Source: Prauserella endophytica
GTDB lineage: Bacteria; Actinomycetota; Actinomycetes; Mycobacteriales; Pseudonocardiaceae
NCBI RefSeq assembly: GCF_005146945.1
Contig: NZ_SWMS01000003.1
Coordinates: 124,001 to 188,000 of the forward strand
Direction of reading: 5' to 3'
Length of the DNA stretch: 64,000 nucleotides
Positions 54,379 through 62,888 of the stretch are shown here, one piece after another. The notes beneath the pieces are model-generated. The model was not told the DNA's origin, made no database searches, and saw only the letters and a program-made list of their open reading frames with translations. The position numbers and the translations under genes are program-made. How positions within the stretch are numbered: the first letter of the stretch is position 1; each line of letters starts with the position of its first letter.

Positions 54379-55683
54379 TCAGAGGCTCGTGGGGAGCAGG
54401 CTGGGGTGCGGCGGGGTCGGCCACTCCATCATCAGCAGGGTGGCGTCGTCATGGAGGATGCCCTGCTGGTGCTCCAGCATGGCATGACTGATCCGGCGGA
54501 GGGTTTCGGGCGCGGGCAGGCCGGCCGCGCAGTGGCGTTCGACGAGCCCGGTGAGCCGCTCCACCCCGAACTCCTCGCCGTGCTCGTCACGGGCCTGCGT
54601 GATGCCGTCGGTGTAGAGGAGGAGCCGGTCGCCCGGTTCGAGCCGTTCCCTGCCGGGAACCACGGGTTTCGCGCTCAGGTGTTGCAGCCCGAGTGGCATC
54701 CGCCTGCCGTCCGGCAGCTCCTTGAGCGCCTTGCCCCCGCGCAGCAGGATCGGCGGCGGGTGGCCGGCGTTGAGGTACGACAGGACGCCCGTGTCGAGCC
54801 GCAGCTCCGCCAGCACTGCCGTGGTGAACCGGGAACCGGCCGCGTTCGCGCGCAGGATCTCGTCGGCCTCGTGTGCGATGTCCCGCAACGACCGGCCTGC
54901 CCTGCGGGCCCGTCGGGTGGCGGCCAGGGCCATCGAGCACACGAGCCCTGCCTGCAGGTCGTGACCGGTCGCGTCGAACACGGCGACGTGCCCGACGGTG
55001 CCCTGCGTGGTGTAGTCGTAGCCGTCGCCGCCCGCCTGGTCGTAGTACTCCACCACGGCGCTGACCGTCAGGTCGCGGCACGCGAACGTCCGGGGCGGCA
55101 GCAGCTGCCACAGCAGCTCCGCCGTGACCGCGAGCGGCTTCGGCCGGGTCAGCCGGTGCAGCGTGTCGCTCTGCGGGAACTTGGTGACGCACAGGTGGCC
55201 GATGAGCCCGGCCAGCGTCCAGCACCGCGCGACGAGGTCCCGGTCGGCCGCGTCGGCGCCCTCGGGCAGCACGAAGGAGATCACACCGATCCGCGCGGTG
55301 CCGTCGAGCACCGGCACCCACAGCGCCGGCCTTCCGGTGGTGCGGTCGGTGGTCGTGAGCGGCTCGACCAGGCGGAACGCGCGCCCGGCGAGCGTGCTGT
55401 CGATGTCCAGCGGCTCGGCGAGGTCGGTGCGGAGCGGGTGGAGCCGCCGCTGGGGGAGGTCGGCGAGGTAGAGCTCGACGTCCATGCCCACCCGCGAGCC
55501 CGCTCGCGCGACGATCCAGGCGAGATCGTCGCCACCCGCGACGTGGCCCAGCTCGACGACGTCGCACAACGCGGCGTACCAGTCCGGCGTTTCCACCAGC
55601 TCACCGTAGGCGCCGGGAGCGGCGGGCGGAACCACTGTGGCGCTCAGCCCACGGCGGCGCTCAGCCCACGGCGGGGTCGGCAC
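54379..55683 (-). CDS. PP2C-type SpoIIE phosphatase with GAF-like sensor
   Basis: A 434-residue protein. The N-terminal half is GAF-like (ALWVPVLDGTARIGVISFVLPEG). The C-terminal half is SpoIIE: VSAVVEYYDQAGGDGYDYTTQGTVGHVAVFDATGHDLQAGL, LSYLNAGHPPPILLRGGK, LEPGDRLLLYTDGITQARDEHGEEFG and HDDATLLMM, with metal Asp residues in place. Such phosphatases control anti-sigma factors. GTG 55683 overlaps the lipoprotein gene; a GTG about 16 codons inside is equally possible because a tandem 17-bp duplication (55639-55672) sits here. Confidence 0.9.
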   Translation of the reverse strand: MPTPPWAERRRGLSATVVPPAAPGAYGELVETPDWYAALCDVVELGHVAGGDDLAWIVARAGSRVGMDVELYLADLPQRRLHPLRTDLAEPLDIDSTLAGRAFRLVEPLTTTDRTTGRPALWVPVLDGTARIGVISFVLPEGADAADRDLVARCWTLAGLIGHLCVTKFPQSDTLHRLTRPKPLAVTAELLWQLLPPRTFACRDLTVSAVVEYYDQAGGDGYDYTTQGTVGHVAVFDATGHDLQAGLVCSMALAATRRARRAGRSLRDIAHEADEILRANAAGSRFTTAVLAELRLDTGVLSYLNAGHPPPILLRGGKALKELPDGRRMPLGLQHLSAKPVVPGRERLEPGDRLLLYTDGITQARDEHGEEFGVERLTGLVERHCAAGLPAPETLRRISHAMLEHQQGILHDDATLLMMEWPTPPHPSLLPTSL

Positions 55684-56335
55684 GCCGGTCCCGGAGCCGG
55701 CGCAGCGCCACCGCGGTCCCGGCGAGGACCACCACCGCGCCCGAGCCGCCGAACACCCACGGCTGCCAGCGGGCGGGGAGCTGCCCGGTGACCGTGACGA
55801 TCTCGCCCTCGCCGGGCACGGCAGTCAGGTCGCGCGGCGCGAGCATCCAGTCCCCGGTGCCGAACAGGTCGTTGTTGTCGCGGAAGTCCTCCAGCCCGCT
55901 GTAGGTGCCACCCTTCGAGTCGATCACCAGCGTCGCGCCGTCGGCCTTGCGCGCGACGTACAGGGTGACCAGCTCCAGCGAGCCGTCCTCGTACCTGGCC
56001 ACGACCGACCGCCCGAACAGCTCTCCGTCCTGCCCGGCGAAGTCGTGCCACGCCTGCTTCACGCGCGCGTTCGGCCTGCACTCCTCGCTCTCCGCGCACG
56101 GGAAGGCCGACAACAACCGGGTCTGCAGCTGCTCGGGGGTGTAGTGCGCCGCGAAGTTGGCCAGCCGGTCCTCGCCCGAGGTGTCGGTGGGGAACCGGTC
56201 GTTCTTCACCTCGCCCGACCTGGCGTACTCCAGGAACACGTTCGGCGGCGGGCCGGGCTCGGCCGCTCCGCACGCGGGCAGCACCAGGGCGATCGCCGCC
56301 ACGGCGACCGCGAGAAATCCGGGTCCGGTGCGCAT
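55661..56335 (-). CDS. Lipoprotein with C-terminal membrane anchor, function unknown
   Basis: A 224-residue protein with a lipobox signal (MRTGPGFLAVAVAAIALVLPACG, Cys at 22) and a second hydrophobic segment near the end (WVFGGSGAVVVLAGTAVAL). The extracytoplasmic part has two cysteines (FPCAESEEC) likely bonded, and a sequence FAAHYTPEQLQTRLLSAF that I do not recognise. It overlaps the phosphatase start by 23 bases and probably shares its transcript. Confidence 0.8.
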   Translation of the reverse strand: MRTGPGFLAVAVAAIALVLPACGAAEPGPPPNVFLEYARSGEVKNDRFPTDTSGEDRLANFAAHYTPEQLQTRLLSAFPCAESEECRPNARVKQAWHDFAGQDGELFGRSVVARYEDGSLELVTLYVARKADGATLVIDSKGGTYSGLEDFRDNNDLFGTGDWMLAPRDLTAVPGEGEIVTVTGQLPARWQPWVFGGSGAVVVLAGTAVALRRLRDRRADPAVG

Positions 56336-56440
56336 CGCGAGGCTCCTTCCAGCTCGGGTGAGCCGTCACGGTAACGGCGCCGCCGCGCTCGTCCGGTGGA
56401 GCTGTCCGCAAGCTGTCAGAAGCGCAGGCCGTCAGGACGC

Positions 56441-58750
56441 TCAGTCGGCTTCGCGCGCCAGCCACGCCGCGATCTGGGCGCGGGAGGTGAAGCCGAGCTT
56501 GCTGAGGATGTTTTCGACGTGGGTCTCGGCGGTGCGCTGCGAGATCACCAGAGTGCTGGCGATGGCCTTGTTCGACAGGCCCTGCGCGACCAGCTCGGCC
56601 ACCTCGTTCTCCCGCTTGGTGAGTGAGGTCGGCGCCGGTCTGGTGGTATCGGGTGCGGACGCGTCCGGCTCCTCCTCGAGCGCGAAGTCGATCCCCTCGC
56701 CCGCGCCGAGGTGCGCGCCCTTCTCCCGCGCTCGCGTGGCCCGCCGTTCTCCGAGCGTCCGCGTCAGCTCCTCCACGCAAGCCTGATGAGGGGCGGCCGC
56801 CCACGGCAGCCTGCTCGCCCGGGTGCCCAGCGCGTCGAGGCGGGCCTCGGCGACGCCCAGCAGCACGGCGCCGCGCTGCGGGTCGCGCTCGGCGGTCGCC
56901 CACGCGATCCCCTCGATGCACAGTGCCGCGCCGAGCTGGTCGGCGAGGTCTCGCTTGAGCCGCAGGGCGTCGCGCAGCGTCGTGATCGCCCGCTCGGCGT
57001 CGCCGCGCTGCCAGTACATGACGCCGGCGTGCCAGAGGCTGTAGGACCGGAACCAGTAGTCCCCGATCTGCTCGCAGCGGCGCAGGCACTCGGCGTGGCG
57101 GCGCAGCGCGGACTCGGTGTCGCCCGCGGAGCCGTGTGCCAGCTGCAACGAGATCAGCGCGCTGATCTCCTGGTTCACCGCGTTGGCTGACTGGAAGACC
57201 GCCAGCGCGCGCTCGTTGTCCGCGATCGCCGTGGCGGTGTCGCCGGTGAGGACCGCGGTCATCGCGTTGAGGTTGTCGAACTGGGCGCGCATCACGTCGT
57301 CCAGTTCCCCCGCCGTCTTGCGGCCCCGCTCGATGAGCGGCGCCGCGTAGCCGACATCCGCCTGCACCACGCCCAGCCAGGCCGCGGCGTAGAGCGCCCG
57401 CGCGCAGGTCTCGGCGGAGTAGTCGCCGCGGGCAAGTAGCAGATCGAACCAGTGCCTGCCCTCATCGAGCGCGCCGGAGCGCAGCCAGTGCTCCCGCAGC
57501 CCGCCCGCGATGCGCAGCCCTTCCTCCTCCTCGCCGGGCTCGTCGACACAGAAGCCCAGCGCCGCCTGGAAGTTCAGGTGGTCGCGGCGCAGCCGGTCCA
57601 TCCACTCCCGCTGCGCTGAGCCGATCCACTCCGCTCCCGAACGGTCCGCCAGCGCGGCGTAGAAGTCGCGGTGGCGGACCCTCGCCGCGTGCTCCTGACC
57701 CGCCTCCCGCAGCCGTTCGAGCCCGTACTGGGCGATCACCTCGAGCATGCGGTATCGCATCCGGCCGTCCGCCTCCTCGGAGACCACAATGGACTTGTCT
57801 ACCAAGGACAGCAGGATTTCCAGCAGTGCCATGGGTTCGGCGCCACCGCAGATGGCCTCGGCCGCGTCCAGCTCGAACCCGCCGGAGAACACCGAGACAC
57901 ACGCCCACAGGTCCTGCTCGGCGGGTGTGCAGAGGTCGTAGCTCCAGTCCACGCAGCCGCGCAGGGTGCGCTGCCGGTCCGGTGCGGTGCGGCTGCCCGA
58001 GTTGAGCAGCTGGAAGCGGTCGGCGAGCCGCTCGGCGAGCTCGGCCGGCGAGAGGCCGCGCAGCCGGACCGCGGCGAGCTCCAGTGCAAGTGGGATGCCG
58101 TCGAGGTGACGGCACACGGTGACGACCGCGTCGCGGTTGTCCTCGGTGAGCTGGAAGCCGGGCACCACGGACCGGGCCCGGTCGACGAAGAGGGCGACGG
58201 ATTCGTACGCGGTGGGGTCTCCGCTCGTGCCGGGTTCGTCAGGAGGAACGGGTAGCGGGGCGACGGGCAGCACGTTCTCGCCCATGATGCCGAGCGGCTC
58301 GCGGCTGGTCACCAGCACGTGCAGTTCGGGGCAGGCGCGCAGCAACTCGTCGATGAGTCCCGCGCAGGCGCCGACGAGGTGCTCGCAGTTGTCGAAGATC
58401 AGCAGCGTGCTGCGCGAGGCGAGATGCTCGACGAGGGAGTCCTCGACCCGGGTGGAGGGCTGCGTCTGCAGGCCCAGCGTCTTGGCCACGGTCGCGGCGA
58501 GCAGCGCGGAGCTGCTGACCGACGAAACGCTGACGAACCACACCCCGTCGCGGAACGCCCGGCGGACGTCGGCCGCGGCGCGCTGGCTGAGGCGGGTCTT
58601 GCCGACACCGCCGGGTCCGGTGAGCGTGACGAGGCGGCTGCCGGAGAGCAGGCGTTTGACGTCGGCGCGTTCCTGCCGCCTGCCGACGAACGTGGTGAGA
58701 TGCGCGGGCAGGTTGCCCACGGAACCGCGCAGCATCATCGGCGCAGTCAC
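56441..58750 (-). CDS. LuxR-family regulator with NB-ARC/AAA ATPase and TPR domains
   Basis: A 769-residue STAND-type regulator: P-loop LVTLTGPGGVGKTRLSQ, Walker B STLLIFDNCEHLV, sensor LVTSREPLGI, the GLPLALELAA-like IPLALELAAVRLRGLSPAELAERL, a winged region, TPR-like repeats (about 430-650) and a C-terminal LuxR domain (LTKRENEVAELVAQGLSNKAIASTLVISQRTAETHVENILSKLGF). The GTG at 58750 has TAGACT seven bases upstream (58758-58763 on the other strand), again leaderless. The longer frame upstream has no support. Effector and targets unknown. Confidence 0.9.
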   Translation of the reverse strand: MTAPMMLRGSVGNLPAHLTTFVGRRQERADVKRLLSGSRLVTLTGPGGVGKTRLSQRAAADVRRAFRDGVWFVSVSSVSSSALLAATVAKTLGLQTQPSTRVEDSLVEHLASRSTLLIFDNCEHLVGACAGLIDELLRACPELHVLVTSREPLGIMGENVLPVAPLPVPPDEPGTSGDPTAYESVALFVDRARSVVPGFQLTEDNRDAVVTVCRHLDGIPLALELAAVRLRGLSPAELAERLADRFQLLNSGSRTAPDRQRTLRGCVDWSYDLCTPAEQDLWACVSVFSGGFELDAAEAICGGAEPMALLEILLSLVDKSIVVSEEADGRMRYRMLEVIAQYGLERLREAGQEHAARVRHRDFYAALADRSGAEWIGSAQREWMDRLRRDHLNFQAALGFCVDEPGEEEEGLRIAGGLREHWLRSGALDEGRHWFDLLLARGDYSAETCARALYAAAWLGVVQADVGYAAPLIERGRKTAGELDDVMRAQFDNLNAMTAVLTGDTATAIADNERALAVFQSANAVNQEISALISLQLAHGSAGDTESALRRHAECLRRCEQIGDYWFRSYSLWHAGVMYWQRGDAERAITTLRDALRLKRDLADQLGAALCIEGIAWATAERDPQRGAVLLGVAEARLDALGTRASRLPWAAAPHQACVEELTRTLGERRATRAREKGAHLGAGEGIDFALEEEPDASAPDTTRPAPTSLTKRENEVAELVAQGLSNKAIASTLVISQRTAETHVENILSKLGFTSRAQIAAWLAREAD

Positions 58751-58911
58751 GCACCGAAGTCTAGTCGGACCGGGGAGCCGGAACGCGATTGGAGGAGCGC
58801 GGCGGGGCGGAGGGCTGCGGGGAGAACGCCCTCGGCCCCGCCGCGCCTTGGCGCGCGGTACGGGTGGTACCTGCTCCGTAACGCGTCGCCAGGCTGGAGA
58901 GGCCCGCCGCC

Positions 58912-59094
58912 TCAGGCCGCGTGCGGGGTCACGCGGCCGTCGGTACGCGTCGCGGCCCGCCGGGCCCACGTCGGGGCGCCGCACCGGGGACGCCAGGTGC
59001 CGACGTGGACCCACTGACGGCCCCAGTGGTAGGACATGAGCACCGTGGGGCGCCGGCAGTGGGGGCAGGGCTGCGGATGCGAGTCGATGGGCAT
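58912..59094 (-). CDS. Small protein with CPHC zinc-ribbon-like motif
   Basis: From ATG 59094 (GGAGAG upstream) a 60-residue protein with CPHCRRPTVLMSYHWGRQWVHVG and a third Cys in RPRCGAPTW, a partial zinc-ribbon pattern, and a basic C-terminus. It lies between the LuxR regulator and the third palindromic repeat. The family is not recognised; the ribosome site and cysteine spacing support a real gene. Confidence 0.5.
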   Translation of the reverse strand: MPIDSHPQPCPHCRRPTVLMSYHWGRQWVHVGTWRPRCGAPTWARRAATRTDGRVTPHAA

Positions 59095-59196
59095 GGGTCT
59101 CTCCGTACCGGGAATCGGTCGTGCTTCCAGGTTGGCGGTTTCCTGGCACCGACACATCGGGAGGGCTACGTACGCGACTACGGAGATTTCGTGACG

Positions 59197-59249
59197 GCCC
59201 CCAAGGCCACCTTTGTTGCGCTCAACGCAACAAAGGTGGCCTTGGGGGC
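59197..59249. repeat. Long palindromic repeat, copy 3
   Basis: Perfect arms (59197-59220 and 59226-59249, 24 bp) around CTCAA; begins GCCCCCAAGG, ends CCTTGGGGGC. Nearly identical to copy 2 at 46727. It overlaps the 3' end of the GntR-TetR gene, whose last codons and TGA stop (59222) lie in it. Confidence 0.92.
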
Positions 59250-60175
59250 TTTCGGTGCCCCTGCCGGTCGCGCCGGGAGACCTGGGCCACTCGCAGGGCG
59301 AGCCCGTCGAGGTGGCGGGTCAGCCCGAGTGCCAGCACCCCGTCGAGGTCCTCCGCCACCTCGCCCCTCGTCTCGGCGAGCCGGGGGAAGCGTCCGGTGC
59401 CGAGCACGGCGTTCACCTCGCCGGACAGCGCGAGCCACCACTGCTGGTTGGTGAGCCCGCTCGCCCGTTCGGCCTCGCGCTCCGCGGAGGCCGACAGCGC
59501 GAGCCCGCGGACGAGCGCGGGCAGGGCCATCGCCTCACGCAGGCGCTCGTCCGGGTCGAGTCCGAGCCCGTCGAGCGCGGCGAGCGTCCACTCGGTGTGC
59601 GCCATCGCCTCCGGGATGAGCAGCGGCCGGGTCATCGAGACGAGCCCCGGCAGCCACGGATGGCGCCGATAGGCGTCCCACTGCAGCCGGCAGATCAGCT
59701 CCAGTTTCGCCCGCCAGCCCGCCGGGCCGGGCACCGGCGGCTGGTTCCGGGCGAAGACCTCCCTCGCCATCAGCAGCACCAGCTCGTCCTTGCCGGCCAC
59801 GTGGCGGTACAGCGACATCACCCCGGCACCGAGGTCGGTGGCGACGCGGCGCATCGACACCGCGCCGAGTCCCTCCTGGTCGGCGATCGCGATACCGGCC
59901 TCGGTGACCCGCTGCCTGGTCAGCACCCCCTCGGCGGTTCGGCGGACGGGCGGCGCCGACGGAGCGCGCACGACGGTGCCGACGCCGGTGCGGGCCTCGG
60001 CGAGCCCTTCCCGGCGAAGCGTCGCGAGCACCTTGGTCGCGGTCGCCATCGCGACACCCCACTCGCGGACGATCTGCCGCGCCGACGGGACGCGATCGCC
60101 GGGGCCCAGCTCGCCGTCGGCGATGCGGTCCCGGATCTCGGCGACGATGCGCAGGTAGGGAGGTACGGCGTTCAT
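59222..60175 (-). CDS. GntR-TetR double-domain regulator
   Basis: A 317-residue chimera. Residues 1-72 are a GntR winged helix (PPYLRIVAEIRDRIADGELGPGDRVPSARQIVREWGVAMATATKVLATLRREGLAE). Residues about 85-145 are a TetR helix-turn-helix (TEAGIAIADQEGLGAVSMRRVATDLGAGVMSLYRHVAGKDELV), followed by a TetR_C_1-like helical ligand domain. This arrangement is known in actinobacteria. The last eight residues (PPRPPLLR) and stop are encoded by the palindromic repeat. A perfect palindrome lies 13 bases upstream of its start, and it faces the acetyltransferase gene. Confidence 0.9.
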   Translation of the reverse strand: MNAVPPYLRIVAEIRDRIADGELGPGDRVPSARQIVREWGVAMATATKVLATLRREGLAEARTGVGTVVRAPSAPPVRRTAEGVLTRQRVTEAGIAIADQEGLGAVSMRRVATDLGAGVMSLYRHVAGKDELVLLMAREVFARNQPPVPGPAGWRAKLELICRLQWDAYRRHPWLPGLVSMTRPLLIPEAMAHTEWTLAALDGLGLDPDERLREAMALPALVRGLALSASAEREAERASGLTNQQWWLALSGEVNAVLGTGRFPRLAETRGEVAEDLDGVLALGLTRHLDGLALRVAQVSRRDRQGHRKPPRPPLLR

Positions 60176-60187
60176 GGGCCAACTGTA

Positions 60188-60199
60188 CTAGTGCACTAG
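60188..60199. promoter_or_regulatory. Operator between GntR-TetR regulator and acetyltransferase
   Basis: CTAGTGCACTAG, a perfect 12-bp palindrome, with TAC before and GTA shortly after. It is 13 bases from the regulator's ATG and 68 from the acetyltransferase's, so autorepression is the likely use. Confidence 0.65.
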
Positions 60200-60266
60200 G
60201 TAGGGATGTCCCCCATATTCGCCTCAATATCACCTAATCGGCTCCGACGATGGGTACGTTGTACGC

Positions 60267-60851
60267 ATGGCGATCGATGAGAGGGCGAGCGTCGGGGTGC
60301 TCGTCGCGGCGTTCCAGGACGACCCCGTGTCGCGCTGGCTGTTCCCCGAGGACGAGTCCCGGCCGCGGGCGGCCGAGCGGCTGTTCGCGCCACTGGTGTC
60401 GCGGTCGGCGGCCGAGGGCGAGCTGGCCGTGGCCGGTGGTGGCGCGGCGGTGGCCGTATGGCTCTCGCTGGCGGCCGGCGAGTCGGTCATGGGTGGCTCC
60501 GACGGCGAGGTGCCGCCGGAGCTGCTGCCGCACGTGCGGCGTCTGGTGACGTTCGCGGACCTGGCGGGGCGGCGGCACCCGCACGACCGGGCCCACCTCT
60601 ACCTGCCGTTCCTCGGCGTCGAGCCGGGACGGCAGGGGAGCGGGCTCGCCCGAACGCTGCTCGCAGAGCGGCTGGCGAAGGCCGACGAGCAGGGCCTGCC
60701 CGCCTACCTGGAGGCCAGCTCGGCCCGCAGCCGTCCGCTGTACGAGCGGCACGGCTTCCACACGATCGGCGACCCGATCACCCTGCCCGACGGCCCACCG
60801 ATCTGGCCGATGTGGCGGGAACCGGCTCAACGACAAGGAGAGATGCGATGA
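60267..60851 (+). CDS. GNAT family N-acetyltransferase
   Basis: A 194-residue acetyltransferase: VLVAAFQDDPVSRWLFPED, DRAHLYLPFLGVEPGRQGSGLARTLLAERLAKADEQGLPAYLEASSARSRPLYERHGF (acetyl-CoA loop and strand 6). TACGTT (60255-60260) ends 6 nt before ATG 60267, so the message is leaderless. Its stop overlaps the next start (ATGA). Acceptor unknown. Confidence 0.9.
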   Translation: MAIDERASVGVLVAAFQDDPVSRWLFPEDESRPRAAERLFAPLVSRSAAEGELAVAGGGAAVAVWLSLAAGESVMGGSDGEVPPELLPHVRRLVTFADLAGRRHPHDRAHLYLPFLGVEPGRQGSGLARTLLAERLAKADEQGLPAYLEASSARSRPLYERHGFHTIGDPITLPDGPPIWPMWREPAQRQGEMR

Positions 60852-61999
60852 CCACGCACAGCGAGATACTCGTGGGTGGCCGCGCTGGGGACTTCATGAC
60901 GGTCCGCGGCCTGCGGCTCACCGGCAGCCAGACCGAGATCGGCAGGGGCCTCGCCGACGCGGCCCGCGAAACCTATGGCTGGCGGCCGCTCGCGGCCGAC
61001 CCCCGGCGGGCGCGGGCCCGGCGCGAGTGGTTCGCGACGCACTGGCCGCAGCACGCCGCCCGCCTGCGCGGGGCGGCCTCGGCGGCAGGCGTGGACCCGG
61101 ATGCCGCGGTGTTCCTCGACTCGTTCACTGGCGTCCCCGAGGGCTCGGCCTGCTCGGTGACCTTCTGCCCGCCCTCGCTCACCGAGGAGGGCAGGGGGCT
61201 CGTCGGCCGCAACTACGACTTCTTCGTCACGAGCCAGGCGGCGCTGTTCGCGATGCTCTCCGGGGAGACGATCGAGGACACCGGCCCGCCGATGGCCTCG
61301 CGGCCCTATGTGATCACGAGTGTTCCCGACGACGGTCCCGCCACCACGGTGCTCACGATGAACGAGCTGGACGGCTGCATGGAGGGCGTCAACGAGCACG
61401 GCCTCACCGTGGCGCTGCTGATCGCCGACGCCGAGGCTGCCGGCGCTCCGGTGGACGCGGGCCCGCAGGTCGGGCTCGGCAGCACGCAGCTGCCCCGGTT
61501 CGTGCTCGACACGTGCGCGACGGCGGAGCAGGCCCGGATGGCCCTGCTCGGGGCGAAGCAGTACGACCTCGGCGCGCCGCTGCACTACCTCGTCGCCGAC
61601 GCCTCGGGGGACGCGTTCGTCTGGGAGCGCGGGCCGGGCGGCGACGAGCACATCGTCGACGCCGGTTCCGCGGCGCTGTGCGTCACCAACCACTACCTGC
61701 ACCGTCACCCGGATCCGGCGAACCTGCCCGAGGACAACGCGGAGACGATGGAGACCTACCAGCGGTACCGCTCGCTGCACCGGTGGAACGAGAAGGGTGA
61801 GCTGTCCGGTCCGGCGCTACGGGCCGCGCTCGACGACGTGCGATACGAGGCGGGCAACGCGGGCGCCCACCCGGTGCGGACGCTGTGGCGCTCGGTGCTG
61901 GACACGGGCGAGCGGACCATGTCGACGCGCTTCTACCTGGGCGACAACCCCGACGGCTCGGCCCGCTACAGCGACGAGCTGGTGTTCGCTGCGAGGTGA
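60848..61999 (+). CDS. C45-type Ntn hydrolase (acyl-CoA:6-APA acyltransferase/choloylglycine hydrolase-like)
   Basis: A 383-residue protein of the C45 family: GRGLADAARETYGW, EGSACSVTFCPPS with Cys as candidate N-terminal nucleophile after cleavage, LVGRNYDFF, MNELDGCMEGVNEHGLTVALL and LCVTNHYLHRHP. Members self-cleave before Cys and then hydrolyse or transfer acyl amides. It is coupled to the acetyltransferase, so the two may act on one amine compound (inference). Confidence 0.83.
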   Translation: MTTHSEILVGGRAGDFMTVRGLRLTGSQTEIGRGLADAARETYGWRPLAADPRRARARREWFATHWPQHAARLRGAASAAGVDPDAAVFLDSFTGVPEGSACSVTFCPPSLTEEGRGLVGRNYDFFVTSQAALFAMLSGETIEDTGPPMASRPYVITSVPDDGPATTVLTMNELDGCMEGVNEHGLTVALLIADAEAAGAPVDAGPQVGLGSTQLPRFVLDTCATAEQARMALLGAKQYDLGAPLHYLVADASGDAFVWERGPGGDEHIVDAGSAALCVTNHYLHRHPDPANLPEDNAETMETYQRYRSLHRWNEKGELSGPALRAALDDVRYEAGNAGAHPVRTLWRSVLDTGERTMSTRFYLGDNPDGSARYSDELVFAAR

Positions 62000-62201
62000 C
62001 GGGCGCGGGCCGGTCAGGACCACAGTGGACCTGCTGATCCTGCGCGTGCGCGGGGTGCCCGGCCCGCTCGCGGAGCGGCAGCCGCAGCGCGCTGACGCTG
62101 TCCGAAGGGGACCCGTCGATCCAGCTCCTCCGGCGCGATCACGATCGTGCTGTGGAGCGTCGTGGTGCCGGGGACACTCGCTCCCGCGGCGACGGCGTGG
62201 T
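62000..62201. other. Intergenic gap, no gene seen
   Basis: About 200 bases between convergent genes. No open frame with motif or ribosome site, and no strong hairpin. Confidence 0.4.
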
Positions 62202-62888
62202 TCAGGCGCCCGGAACGGACGTATCCGCAGAGCCCGGTCCGGTGAGCAGGCCGTGCTGCAGCGCGCGCAGCACGGCCCGCGTCCGGTCCCGCACGCCGAG
62301 CTTCATGAGCAGGCTCGACACGTGGTTCTTCACCGTGCCCTCGGCAAGGTGCAGTGCCGCGGCGATCTCCCGGTTGGCGTAGCCGCCCGCCAGCAGCCGC
62401 AGGATCTCCAGCTCCCGGGTGGTCAGCGGCTGCGGCGGAGGGAGGTCGTCGATCTCCTCCTGCGGCGGCAGGTTGCCCGCGGCGCGCAGGAGGCGGTCGG
62501 TGAGCGCGGGCTGGACCAGCGTGCCGCCCTCGGCCAGCGTGCGGATCGCGCCGATGAGCTGTTCGAGGGTCACGTCCTTGAGCAGGTAGCCGTGCGCGCC
62601 CGCGCGCAGCGCGCTGAGCACCAGCTCGTCGTCATCGAACGTCGTCAGCACGAGCGCGGGCAGCGAACTGCCGCGGGCACGTAGCTCGCGCAGCGTGGAA
62701 ATGCCGTCCCTGCCGGGCATCCGCAGATCCAGCAGCACCACGTCGGGCGGGGACTCCTCGATCACCGCGAGCGCTTCGTCGCCGTCGCCCGCCTCGCCGA
62801 CGACGGTCACCTCGGGGGAAAGCTCCAGCAGGCTGCGGATGCCGTGCCGGACGATCGTCTGGTCATCGACCACGCACACGCGGATCAC
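62202..62888 (-). CDS. NarL/FixJ-type response regulator
   Basis: A 228-residue regulator. Receiver: IRVCVVDDQTIVRHGI, phosphoacceptor Asp in VVLLDLRMPGRDG, Lys in GYLLKDVT; LuxR helix-turn-helix: LTTRELEILRLLAGGYANREIAAALHLAEGTVKNHVSSLLMKLGV. The GTG at 62888 overlaps the kinase stop (GTGA), so it is coupled to its partner kinase. Confidence 0.95.
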   Translation of the reverse strand: MIRVCVVDDQTIVRHGIRSLLELSPEVTVVGEAGDGDEALAVIEESPPDVVLLDLRMPGRDGISTLRELRARGSSLPALVLTTFDDDELVLSALRAGAHGYLLKDVTLEQLIGAIRTLAEGGTLVQPALTDRLLRAAGNLPPQEEIDDLPPPQPLTTRELEILRLLAGGYANREIAAALHLAEGTVKNHVSSLLMKLGVRDRTRAVLRALQHGLLTGPGSADTSVPGA

